A stretch of DNA of 64,000 bases. Origin: Rhyacophila brunnea. Lineage: Eukaryota > Arthropoda > Insecta > Trichoptera > Rhyacophilidae. Below are positions 34,434 to 45,400 of the stretch, piece after piece (the stretch's first letter is position 1; every line of letters begins with the position of its first letter). A program made the position numbers and the translations under genes. The DNA is taken from NCBI GenBank assembly GCA_022495005.1, contig JAGYXB010000456.1:1-64000 (forward strand), in the 5' to 3' direction. Below the pieces are notes generated by a model. That model made no database searches and was not told the DNA's origin. It was given only the letters and a program-made list of their open reading frames with translations.

Positions 34434-35244
34434 ATCTCATATAATATTTCAAAATATTATTGTCTATAATATGTCGAATTATTGTTTTGTTACATCGATC
34501 ACTTTCGAGATATCACATAGAGCGGCGTCGTTATATAAATGCGAACCAATAGTTAATGGGTAAAGTATATTTAACCCAGTTTTCCTCGTAAATACTCCAT
34601 TTATACCTCCAGTCTATAAAATCCTATGACTAGCACTTATGATCAATGTGGTATTTTTATGTGATGCTCGGAAAATCGGCACTCGATTAAATTTTTCGAT
34701 CAAAAATGTAATAATTCGGTTGAAAGAGAAAACAAACAAATAATTTCGATTAAATTGATAGAAGTGCAATGCGCATTATAATATAATATTATCCACTATC
34801 AAAAATTCCTGACTGTTACCTGTATAAAAGATTAAGAATGAACCTAAAAGAGGCAATGAAATGTGTAATATTTGACAGTATACAAGGAGAGATAAGTAAA
34901 GTGCAATATTTGCTTATTTAAAGGTAGACGGAAATATGGTTTGACAGTAAACTGAAAATTATATGATAATCCACATGACAAAAACAGTAACATAAAAAAT
35001 ATTGGGAACCCGTGTTCTAATACGACTATGTCTACCAACTAATAGGTACAAAAGTATATGAGCTATTTTTTTTTGTGGTTTAATGAAATGCTATTAGAAT
35101 GTATTAGCATTAGTATAAAGTTATCGGTATTACTGAAAAAACTTAATTACGATTTAAAAACGTAAATCATGAAATATTATTTATTAGTTGAGCTAAATTG
35201 TAGTCGCAGTCATCCTAAGTCTCTACTTACTCAAATCCCCTTAT

Positions 35245-35660
35245 TTATCATCACAAGACCAGACGTTGAGCAATTACGGGTCATAATACGACCGTGATTG
35301 CGAATAAAGGCAGCTAGCTCTAGAGACCGAACGGGTGCGTTTTGCAGCTCCGCGTTAACTATCGAGTGATTCAAAAGATATCTGTTCGACCTTCGTTGCA
35401 CTAAATCTGTTACGGTTTGAGTGTACATCGCGCCCATCAATCATGCATCCTCAACCTCATAATATATCGCCCATCCAAAAGTGTATCGTACGTTTACTAG
35501 TGCGTGAGTGCGTGAACACTTAAACAGTTTCATTGCGCGCCAGCCCTCTCAACATCAAAGGTCAGTGCCTGGTATCCTCATGAAACCCCCCCCCACCCCC
35601 CTAGATCCGTAATCCACCATCCACCATCACCTTCAAATTATACAGTCCACTGCGAAAAGC
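35245..35660 (-). repeat. Dispersed repeat with shared reading frame, copy 2
   Basis: The minus-strand frame 35,440 to 35,231 (69 codons) contains QTVTDLVQRRSN, LNHSIV and SLELAAFIRNHGRI, matching copy 1 at 17.2 kb in the first two segments. Between this block and CAGTGGACTGTATAATTTG (35,640) lies about 170 bp absent from copy 1, including a C-rich run (35,586-35,601). Confidence 0.5.
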
Positions 35661-36284
35661 GCCACCATTTACTTTAAATTAGGTATATATTTGTCATAAT
35701 TGCGACACACACGATGCACGTTAACATTTAATAGTCGATAGCTCATTTTTCTAAAAACGAGCTATTCGCTACGCAAATTGCGAGCGATGCAACAGACTGT
35801 GAAATTTCAGATGCATTTGGAAACTTAACTGGCTTATCATAGAATATGTTTCCATGGAACGAGATACATCTCATGAATTATTCATACCTCAACATTACTA
35901 ATTCAAAAGAGGGAAATTAGATAACAATTAAGTCATTCACTTTTATCACATAGCCAGTGATACTAACCTATTCTTATGTACCACAATTAAAATAGTATCA
36001 ATCATACACACCTCTTGAACGCAATTTTTAAATGAGTGCGTCTTGTAACGTGCATTTTGTGTTGATGTTAATTAATACACAGTAAGAGTGTTTTATTTTT
36101 CTACCATACATAGATCATAGATAATCACAAAAAAGCAGTAGGTATACCATAAATTATAGAGCATCTTAATATCTTTCTTATGCCTATATGGATAAAAAAA
36201 TATTAAGTTTGGTGGAAACATTATAGTTTACTTTCATCGATATTGTAAAATGATGTAAGAACTGATCATGGCACCAAAAAGGCG

Positions 36285-36365
36285 AGAGGGGCTGACAGGG
36301 CCCTGGCCTAGGCGTGGTGGGTCGATCAGTTAAGTGAGATAAATACACATCACAAATTTTCCGGC
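36285..36365 (+). repeat. SINE-like fragment, GTCGATCAGTTAAGTGAG family
   Basis: CAGGGCCCTGGCCTAGG, then GTGGGTCGATCAGTTAAG and ATAAATACACATCACAAA match 49,060-49,110 and the complement of 8,765-8,855. Confidence 0.55.
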
Positions 36366-36596
36366 TAGACGGACATTATTTGTATCTACGCCTACTGGAT
36401 CAATAGTGTTGGTACTAATACGTATAAGAAACCAACATAATCATACAAAGGCTTTAAATAATTTTGTACAGTTCACGCTCATAGCACATACAAACAATGT
36501 CAAAACCAGTGTCATTTGATTACGTGACTTGTGACTTTTTGTATAAAGCCGAACAGACCCTTAGTTTTGTCTATGTATACATTTATTTATTGTGCC

Positions 36597-36835
36597 CATT
36601 ATGTCCTAGTGGCTTAAGCGTCGGCCTATAATGTCGTGGGTTCCAGGTTCGAATCCTAGGTCTGGCAGATATACATATTATTTTTTAATTTGTGTTTGAG
36701 TCAGAGTATGGACCTAATAGGTTGGGCAAGTGGCTAACATCCATTTCTCCTAAAAACAGAAATCTGTTAATACAAATCTCCACTCTATGGAGGGCCATAT
36801 TATTATCTTATTAGGATTCGTCCCGTATTCTCGAG
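36597..36835 (+). mobile_element. tRNA-derived SINE, family 2 (copy f)
   Basis: Near full length. The tRNA-like head holds CTAGTGGCTTAAGCG and the B box GGTTCGAATCC. The body has GACCTAATAGGTTGGGCAAG and GGCTAACATCCATTTCTC. The tail has CTCCACTCTATGGAGGGCC and TCTTATTAGGATTCG. Confidence 0.8.
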
Positions 36836-37689
36836 GTCTAGGCGTCCGACTCTCGTAATAACAAAATTATCTAGATCGAGTTCAAATTTCGATTGAGGCG
36901 ATTGGGCATTACATTTTAAAATATCTATTTTAGTGCCAGTCATATTTTTTTTCCGTAAATAATAACTAGGTAATTAATATAACTAATATAAAAAGTGTAA
37001 ATATTATATGTTTTGTTTAATAAAATATTGAAGATGAATAAAATTCAAATTCTAGTATCTACTGTAAATATGGCTATCAGAGGACTTGTTTTCAGTTAGT
37101 TATCTACCATTCATAGCTTACATACCTGCAACAGGCATCCTTAGCCACTTCTTCACAGTGTACCTATATAAAAACTTTTTTATAATACCTACCTCCTCAA
37201 AATTAAATAAAAACAACTTATCTATTCAAAAAATATATAAGTTTGAAATAAAAAGTCATAAAACTTATCTGATTTAACTTATTCTACGATTAGAATCATA
37301 ACTTCGTGAATTCAATGAGAAAATATTTTTCCTAAGTCACATTATTATTTGTTATTTGTAATTAAATCAAGCACATTTTTTTTAGTACTTATTCAACGTT
37401 TATTATCTGTGTTTTATTTAATTACAAATAATTATTCAAATAATACAATGCAGTTCCACCATGAATTGACAGTTAACACTATAAAAAAAATAAGTCACAT
37501 TAATTTTATAAATTAACTTTTTTGTCCCATTCTAAGTTAAATACTCTTTAATACTATCGACTGAAGGTACTTAATGGAATTTAAATTTATATATGCTTAT
37601 CGAGTGTATTATTATTGATAAGGTAGAGGTTTTTTTACAAACACTTCAACTATTCATAATTTGTTTGTTATATATTTTTTTATTGACTT

Positions 37690-37900
37690 TATAGGTAGGT
37701 GATAAAGTTTTTACCTACTTTATTGTATTGATTTGTTATATAAGTTAGAGTTAATTATATTCGTTGTCAGTATATATTAAATTTGCCTTGTTGGTGAGTG
37801 TACATAGTGCATGAAGATGCCGAAAGGCGAAACCGGGGTCGCAAAAAAACAAATGGAATAGTACAAAACTTAAATCCATTAGAATTTAAATACACATCTT
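37690..37900 (+). repeat. Dispersed repeat with hammerhead-like core, copy 4
   Basis: The unit runs from GTTTTTACCTACTTTATTG through TTGGTGAGTGTACATAGTGC to the core at 37,807-37,843 (ATGAAGA, GCC-GAAA-GGC, GAAA, GGGGTC, GC), then AAACAAATGGAATAGTAC and AAATCCATTAGAATTTAA. The first C of the CTGANGA box is A here. Stem II with its GAAA loop and the GTC cleavage-type triplet are intact. Confidence 0.65.
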
Positions 37901-38104
37901 TTTATTATTGGAAGGTTAACATTTACCGCGGGAAAGGTCACCACCTGAAAAAGCTTATTATTGTATTTAGTTTGGTTGAAGATTGGAGATGACGAAGAAA
38001 AGTTCTCTCGAGCTGGACAGTCAAATCAAGAGTGGCACAAGTTTTCTACTGTACATGTAGAAGGCTGCTACTCAACGACCGAATCAAACGAGTAATGACC
38101 CTCA

Positions 38105-38365
38105 ATCATGGCCCCCACATCCTGAAGCGGGCCCCCTACCTATCGTTAAGGGTAAAGGCAGTGTGACGCGCTGCAGTAGCGTTTTACAAAATTGTGTACG
38201 CAGTAAAATTAAGGTGTATTTTTAGCGATTTTTGGTATTTTTAATATGCACATCCATTTGAATAATGGAGTTGTCGAGTATTGGCACACAGTTAAAAATT
38301 GCATCGTACAACCAAATATTTTTAATTAATAATAACATTGAAGTAAAATAGCGCTGCAGGCGAGC
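38105..38365 (+). repeat. Dispersed repeat, copy 2 (pair with 8.46-8.76 kb)
   Basis: CATGGCCCCCACATCCTGAA, GGTAAAGGCAGTGTGACGCG, TTGGTATTTTTAATATGCAC and ATAGCGCTGCAGGCGAG match the 8.46-kb copy in order, with a deletion of about 25 bp in the GC-rich start. Confidence 0.55.
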
Positions 38366-38784
38366 CACACCACGCCCTTCCTGCGCCCGGGCTAGAACAC
38401 TGTCATGAGCCTCAGATGAATCAGAAGAACATTTGTATAAATAAAGTTATTCTTTTGATGTGTTTTATTGACATTGCTATCAGATTTCAAATCTCACTAT
38501 CTAGTGTGCAAGACGTATCCGGCAAACATAAAAATAAGGTGTGAAAACTGAAAAATGCAGTCATGTACAGGTATTCGTGAAACGAAACGTATTGCAGCAT
38601 CATGCATACAAAATCGCGTCCGACTGAGAAGTGTGAGACTGCATGCAATTTATTATTATTCCTGGAACAGCTTTCTGGGTATGCATTTGTGTATGACCAG
38701 AAATTCTATACCTTTTCAATCGTATTGGTATTTTTTTAACTTATTATCTCTTGATAGAATATTTTATCAGACTTGAAATAAATA

Positions 38785-39025
38785 CTTATAAATTATGAAA
38801 ACACTTGTATATGATGTGCATGGGCGCGAAATCCGATAGATGCAGGTTCGTTTCCTGCGGGGTGGGGTGTCTATTACTATTTCAAAAATGATTTTTTCCA
38901 ATTGGTTATAATATGTTTTCTCAGAAGTGTTTTCAAAATTATGTAGGTACCTATGTTCAATAATTAGAATGTTAAATTCTTAAATCTTGTGAATTATTCT
39001 ACGAATAAAAAAACTAGTTAACTAA
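38785..39025 (+). mobile_element. tRNA-hairpin retroposon, sense (copy g)
   Basis: AAATTATGAAAACACTTG at 38,795 is the short 5' antisense arm. The 3' half of the tRNA-like domain follows (GCATGGGCGCGAAATCC, GCAGGTTCGTTTCCTGC), then the sense tail (TTGGTTATAATATGTTTTCT, CAATAATTAGAATGTTAAAT, CTTGTGAATTATTC). Confidence 0.7.
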
Positions 39026-40095
39026 CAGTTACATTAAAAAATTCAGAATAACATAAAAAATAAATTGGAAAGGTCTCAAATATATGTATTAGAAAAATCC
39101 TACAAGAAATCTTCAACCAAATAGGATTCAAAGCATCATTTATATTGCTATAGTTTTAACCTATTGAATATATTAGGTTATTTCAATTAGCAGAAAACAT
39201 AGCTCAAAAAAAGACAAGACTTTTAATATTCCTTTCTGAAATCGATATACTTAATCAATATCCTCTAATATACAAAAAGCTCTAATATTTATTTAATTGA
39301 TTCCTACCCAATACCACAAGTATTATGCACAGATGTAAGCCATCCATAGAAGGCCTTGTTATAATATTATTATACTGTCTTAACTATTGTTTTTACAATA
39401 TATTTTAGTTTTATCTTTTAAAATGGTTCTTAAGTTTTTATTATGATTAAATTTCTTATTACACGTTCTTATTCGGAAACGTATTCAAGATGAACTTATT
39501 GTATGTTTTGAAAGATAATAATTATACAGTGTCATAAATAAATGACACTTGTTTGACTAAAGCGAATAACTTACCGCGATCATTTTCTAAAATAAACATT
39601 TCCTTATAACATATTCATGTTTTATAAACATCGTTAGAAGTAGTTTGGTTATTTTGCTATATTATAATTTAGGGATCCTTTGTTAGCGGAGGGCCATACT
39701 CCTGCGTGCACTCAGAGTACCAGTAAATCCATCCCTGATTACTAAGATTGATGATGATAGTTAAAATTTAAAACAGGCTCATGCACCATATGTGTTCACC
39801 ACTGATTTTTTATTGTAGTGGTGCACACGTGACGATGGGATATTTTACATAATGTCCACAGTAGAAATAAACAAAGAAATATCTGAGAGAATTTTCAGGG
39901 AAAACAGAACGGATTATTCGCGCTGCACTTCAACACTATTCTTGTTATTTTAGCGACGATTTAATGCTCATGTACACTTTTAGTAGGTTCCTATGTACTT
40001 TTACTATGATCAATAACAAGTAATAATACAAATTGTTATGATTGGTAATCGATTTATTTATTTGTTTGTTATTGTATGTATGTATGTATGAGTGT

Positions 40096-40699
40096 CAGTG
40101 GCGAAGGGTGGAGGTAGGCTGTTAAGATCTGATATACATAGTGAATATTAAACTTTGTCAGTTATACGTATTTGTTTTCATTGAACTAATAAGACAACAA
40201 TTTACAGACGGTGTTGGTTAATTTTTAAAATTCAATTAAACCTTGCGAAAATCAAGTCATAATAGATAATACCTACTATCAAAAATATTCATCTATCCAT
40301 AAAATATCTATAATTATGACATTAAATCATACATAATTATAGATATTGTATAGATAGAAATGATAGAATAGAATTTTTATATATTATGGCACGGTTTAAG
40401 CAGGGCTTAAGAAATTTAAAAAAACTGACCAACAACACGACGCATAATATTCTAAATTCAACGAAAACAAATAAGTATGAATGAAAAAGTATGCACAATT
40501 TTGTCGGATCGCCCAAAGTATACCAAATCTATTATTGTTTTGTTTAATCAGGGTTTTATTGATTGTTTTAAATCAAACAACTCCATCTATCAATTACTGT
40601 GGTCTTAGTTCAATAAAACCAAATACGTATGTCTGACAAAAGGATAATGTGCACTATTTATGTCAGATCTTAACAGCCTACCTCCACCCTTTGCCACTG
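40096..40699. mobile_element. Fold-back element, copy 4 (complete)
   Basis: The ends are CAGTGGCGAAGGGTGGAGG and CCTCCACCCTTTGCCACTG. Four alternating arm units as in copy 3. No clear 8-bp flank pair is visible. Confidence 0.8.
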
Positions 40700-41523
40700 G
40701 TGCCTATGTATGTGACTATGACTTTTAAAGCGTACTGTGAAATAATGGGAAACACAAACAACATTATAATATGTTTGAAATTCAATTTCCACTAAGATTT
40801 AAAACTCATTATAACAATGAAATTTTTATACGATTTTTGGATTTTATATATTATACTTTTATAAGTGATGAACATAACATAAGTAAATTTACCCTTTAGT
40901 GTCGTAAAGTCAAAATATGTAGTTTTCATAAGTGTGTTGGAGTGATATCAAATAAAAATCTCAAAATTCTTTTCTTTTTAATTAAATTGAAGCACGTCTA
41001 ATTTAATTTTCGTTAGTCTAGTAGTGTATTTTTCAATATCACTTTCGTATAAAGAATAAGTTTATCAACGTCTTCAACGGTTCGAATAATTAATAATACG
41101 CTATTTCGTGTACCACAAAAAAAAATCATCGAAATCAACACTGTTGGTTAATGATGCGCTGCTATTAATAAATGAATCACTCAAGGATCCAATCTGTAAA
41201 TACCAAATCGTTATTGAATCGAGTCACTTGCAAAAAACTAGAGTTCAAATCACAGGTCGCACGTTCGTAATGGATCCGTTTTCGATAACGAGTCTTTTCG
41301 TGATGATCACATAACGATATTATTATCAAAATTACACTCATAACTCCAAGATTTATAGTTTATACCACACACACGGTACGATAGTAGGTATTATAATAAA
41401 ATTAGTGATCCTACTAGGGGTTTGTTGCTCTTCATAAGTTGATTGTAAGATAACCATCAGTCCATAGTAAGAACGTAAAAAATGATTATTTTTTACATAC
41501 TTCGTGTGCAATGTTCCCTGTAC

Positions 41524-41925
41524 AGTGTCAATGACATTGAGCTACTTTACAAGCTGCTAGTCGGCGAGCTTAAAAACGGGCGAGTCAGCTAGTTCGATTG
41601 TGATGATGACACACAAAACTATCCACTCGCTCAGAAGCCAACAAGCTAGCGAGTTGAAACTGTCATTTTTCGTACTATTTGACCGGGCGTATTGAGTAGT
41701 TCGTTTTTTACCGGCAGGTTTGCCACTATCGCTCTACTGCGTAGACGCAGATTGGCCCACACGCCAGCGAGTAGCGAGTAATGTAGCCCGGCCATCAACT
41801 TTTCTCGGTAGATTGTTTACAATCTGCTTGTTAGCTAGTTCGATCATGACACTGGGCGAGTTTACAAGCAGATTGTAAATTCGCTGGCTAGTAGCTTGTA
41901 AGGTAGTTTAATGTCATCGACGCTT
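41524..41925. mobile_element. Fold-back MITE, copy 2 (relative of 2.86 kb)
   Basis: The left arm AGTGTCAATGACATTGAGCT and its complement at the right (AGTTTAATGTCATCGACGCT) match the 2.86-kb element. So do the inner blocks (GGGCGAGTTTACAAGCAGAT, CGCTCTACTGCG, ACTTTTCTCGGT). It is about 400 bp and strongly self-complementary. Confidence 0.7.
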
Positions 41926-43119
41926 AAGGTGTGCGCGCGCACACCTACCAAAATGTGTAAAAGAGAGTTTCCATTGGCAGATTTTGCTCGAATGTCGAAT
42001 GCACCAAAGCAGTCATTAAAAAAGATTTTTTTGATGAATTACGGATGTCTCGGTTTCATACATTAATTATTCTTGATGAAAGTACGGGTATACCTGTGCA
42101 AAAAATGCTAATTTTGTACTTCAAATATCGATATAGGATGAATAATTAATTACAAGACTATTTTTGCGGGAATAATAGAATTGTGTTCTTGTGATAGCAA
42201 TAGCATTTTTTCAGCCGTAAAAAACTTCAGTAATGAAAAATTGTATGTGTGTGTTTGTGGTGGGAGGGATTTAAAATTACCACACCGAGTGACACTAACC
42301 CTAGTTACGCCACTGCTCAGATGCGTTGATGATCCGCACACACAATAGAAAAATTAAAGGGAACGTTGGTCGTGTGATAATTTAATTTCCGGAAAACATG
42401 TTACAAAACACTCCCATTGTGCATATATCTATATATTGATATAGACGGCGTTTTCATTTCTGAAATCAGGTCTGGACCTAATTTTCCGGAATACTTCTTA
42501 GTATCTGTCTAGTACCGTTCAGCGCAATTTTGTAAATAGCCGGATATAACATCGATCTGAGTCAGGTGAATACTGAATAGGCAGGATGATCTAATCGGAC
42601 AGGTAATCGTTTTTTAACCAGAAACTCTCTCATAGTTAACGCACTGTGATAAGATCCGAGAAACTCTGCAGAAATCTCTCTCATGCCCAATTTGTTGGTA
42701 AAAATAAGCCTAACTATTTCGCCATTAATCTACAATTCACCAGCTATCAATCCAATACTTAATCGTCCGTTGAAATGTATCACGTCTCGATTTTTGTTAA
42801 TATTAGCCGAATAGCGTCTATCATTACTGTTTTGGCCGCTACTGGGCTCATCCATCATATTATTATCATCTCGTATGTAATCAGTATGTACATAACTTGA
42901 TTTCTATGTAGCGTAAGGATCTCTTCAAAGTTTAGTTTTAACATACATAGGTACCTACTTGCATTTACGTACGTACAATTTTTTACTAAACTTTTATTTA
43001 GTATAACTGATTTGAAAAAATAACTTGTGGAAAAACATTACATACTTAGATAAAAATATATGGGTTCACAGAACTAGGCCTTATTTTCTCTGAAAATAAA
43101 TTTTTAGTAGACTCGCGAT
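41926..43119. other. No recognised gene
   Basis: No repeat, RNA gene or domain is recognised. Open frames stay below about 65 codons. Confidence 0.45.
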
Positions 43120-43255
43120 AGCAAAGCCAAGTATGGCAAATTAACAATGCGTGTTTGAAGCCAGAGTACAAATTCTAATAGATTGAGGAAGTGGCGAACA
43201 TAATTTTTTTTTAAACAAAAATCTGTTAATACAAACTCCATCGAATATATCTATA
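43120..43255 (+). mobile_element. tRNA-derived SINE, family 2 (copy g, degraded)
   Basis: GTGTTTGAAGCCAGAGTAC, TAATAGATTGAGGAAGTGGC and AAATCTGTTAATACAAACTC follow the family order with many changes. Confidence 0.5.
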
Positions 43256-44289
43256 TATTATATATATTCTATACCTTTTCGCGAAAACAAATGACCTGAA
43301 ATCAATTTAAAAAAAATGTATTTTCGAAATTTACATTTGACAGAAATTAAGTCCTTTAATAAGACTTAAGAAAAAGTAAGTAAATGGATATAAACTATAA
43401 TATTTTTTTTATTAAATCTTTAGTACCTATAGTATTCGAGATAAAAAAAAACCCTTTAGAATCTTTCTTATTCCTCCAAAGTGCAACATTAGTAATGTTA
43501 CTACAAAATATATATGTTACGATTACAGATCCAATAATTTCATAAGTTTTAGAAGTGTCGTGTTACTTACTATGTTGTTATAATACATCGCAATTGCATT
43601 GTAGGCATTCTATAAATTCTTATTTTTTAATTGTTGTTGATGGTCAATTCAAAAGTTAAATAATCACTCAATATAATTAAAGTTTTCGCCACTGCTGTTA
43701 ACTTTCCGAATGTCATACGGATATATTATAATATACCTCCGTTTTCCTTAAAACTACATAATTATCTTACCAATATAAGAAGCTATGTTATTTTTACGAA
43801 GGTATGCAGTAGGTTGATTTCGTGATATTTATATAAGCCGAATATTTTCATATTGTATCTCACTAGATCATAGGATAGTACGCCTAATGTTATTTAATCA
43901 AGGGGTCATGTCTTGCAATTTCAATCCTCCAATGTATGCCGTTCACCTATGACGCTATGGATTAAAATCTGATTACTGGTACAAGGTCACCATGGTGCTT
44001 AAGATGTTCACACGATTATTTAAATAATATCCTCGCAATAAATAATTAATAATGATTTCAAAATATGCACGTTTTTTTTTAAAAAGAATTTTAAGAAAAA
44101 TACATTCATAAATGTAATAAAAACAACAACACGATATAAGAGAAAATATAATATTTTTAAATATTCACCGGCCATCCTTATTGGAACATTATATTGAATT
44201 GACAACTGAATTAAATAATTCAACATTGTTTACTACTCATACTCGTACCTAGTAGTGTTTATTAGAGCCCACGATGACCAAGTGTCGGC

Positions 44290-44838
44290 GATAATTTATT
44301 TATTTATTTAAAAAAAGACACATTGAGCACATAACAAATTATTGATTCAAGACGTTCGCAATATGACGTTTATAATAAAAAGTACAGGTAAATAAACTTA
44401 GTAAAGAAAGAAAAAAACAATAATTCAAGAAAAATACAAATTAAACGATAAAATAGAATTTTAAAAACAAAATACATAATTGAATATAATTACATAATTT
44501 TGAAAATTGAAAAACACTATGCTATAGGCGCCAAACTTATTTGCGACAAATTAAAACTAATGGCTCGTAATACTCTCTGAATCGCTTTCTAAATGTATGT
44601 TCAATAATTAGGACGTTACATTCTTAAATCTACTGAATTATTCGCTGAATAAAAAAAATAGTTAATCAAAATACATAATGCATCGCTAAAAATGTCTACA
44701 TCTCTAGAGACTGCATCGACCAGCCGCACAGCACTGGCTATTGGTGCCTGGTGAGCCTGACATGAGAAAACAGCTTTCACCAAAAATAGGTCATGGTTGC
44801 GATCACGCATGTAATTGACGGGTGCATAAAATTGATTA
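44290..44838 (-). pseudogene. Non-LTR retrotransposon 3' end (copy 1), interrupted
   Basis: On the minus strand this encodes RDRNHDLFLVKAV, SCQAHQAPIASAVRLVDAV, the C-terminal end of a non-LTR (Jockey/CR1-like) reverse transcriptase. A 3' untranslated part ending in TAAA repeats follows (plus strand AATTTATTTATTTATTTAAA). The same order without interruption is at 52,570-52,925. A retroposon with a 13-bp target duplication splits it at 44,468-44,679. Only the last part of the element is present. Confidence 0.6.
44481..44666 (+). mobile_element. tRNA-hairpin retroposon, deleted inner-inverted form (copy h)
   Basis: CAAAATACATAAT at 44468-44480 is repeated exactly at 44667-44679 (13-bp target duplication). 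The 186-bp insert starts with the antisense arm (TACATAATTTTGAAAA, TGAAAAACACT) and jumps to the end of the antisense tRNA-like domain (GCTATAGGCGCC). The flank TTTGCGACAAATTAAAACTA comes next, and it ends with the sense tail (ATGTATGTTCAATAATTAGG, GAATTATTCGCTGAATAAA). Most of the tRNA-like part is deleted. Confidence 0.75.
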
Positions 44839-44844
44839 GAATGA

Positions 44845-45400
44845 CGTGTGTCCTGGGTTCGAATACCGGGTCTGGAAAATTATTCAATGTTTCAATATAA
44901 ATCCTTTGAACATACATAATTTTGAAAAACACTTTCTGAGAAGCTACATGCTTGCTTGATTTAAAGATTGATATACAGAGAAGAATTTATAAAGAAGATT
45001 TAGAAGAGCGCTGATGAGTGGGAATTAAAAGTGGCCAATAGTTTAAATTTGTCGCAATTAGTATGTCACTGCGTAGCGTAGAGATAATGCGCAGATGGGA
45101 CGTAAACCCGGGAGATGCAGGGTTCGATTCCCTGCCGGGGTGGTTTACTTTTTTCAAAAAGATTTTTTCTATTGATCATAATATATTTTCTCAGAAAGTG
45201 TTTTTCAAAATTATGTATGTTCAATAATAAGAATGGTACATTCTAAAATCTTGTGAATTATTCGCAAAATAAAAGAAATAGTTAATTATAAATCTTTTGA
45301 CCTAATAGGTTGAGCAAGTGGCTAACATACATTTCTGTTGATACAATCTACACTCTTTAGAGGCTCACGTCATGAACTTCTTAAGATCGAACATGGTAAT
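44845..45400 (+). mobile_element. tRNA-derived SINE, family 2 (copy h), split by retroposon
   Basis: The B-box end TGGGTTCGAATACCGGGTCT (44,853) and AAAATTATTCAATG lie left of the insertion. GACCTAATAGGTTGAGCAAG, TGGCTAACATACATTTCT and the tail GATCGAACATGG lie right of it. The SINE 5' head is missing. The retroposon at 44,911-45,287 is younger. Confidence 0.75.
44911..45287 (+). mobile_element. tRNA-hairpin retroposon, full sense form (copy i)
   Basis: ATAAATCCTTTGA (44897-44909) and ATAAATCTTTTGA (45288-45300) form a 13-bp target duplication with one mismatch. The element opens CATACATAATTTTGAAAAAC like copy c. It then has a flank (GATGAGTGGGAATTAAAAGT, TTAAATTTGTCGCAATTAGT), a tRNA-like domain at about 45,065-45,143 (D-arm GCGT/ATGC, B box GGTTCGATTCC, acceptor CACTGCG against CGGGGTG with one mismatch) and the tail CTCAGAAAGTGTTTTTCAAA to AATAAAAGAAATAGTTAATT. 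The anticodon stem is poor and T33 is absent, so it is not a functional tRNA. Confidence 0.8.

Noticed and set aside
35586..35601. CRISPR-like or regulatory array
   Set aside because: No regularly spaced repeats; the sequence is eukaryotic and the signal is a simple C run.
45065..45143. Functional tRNA gene on the plus strand
   Set aside because: B box and D-arm are good, but the anticodon stem-loop is not canonical and the domain lies inside a retroposon with a target duplication.
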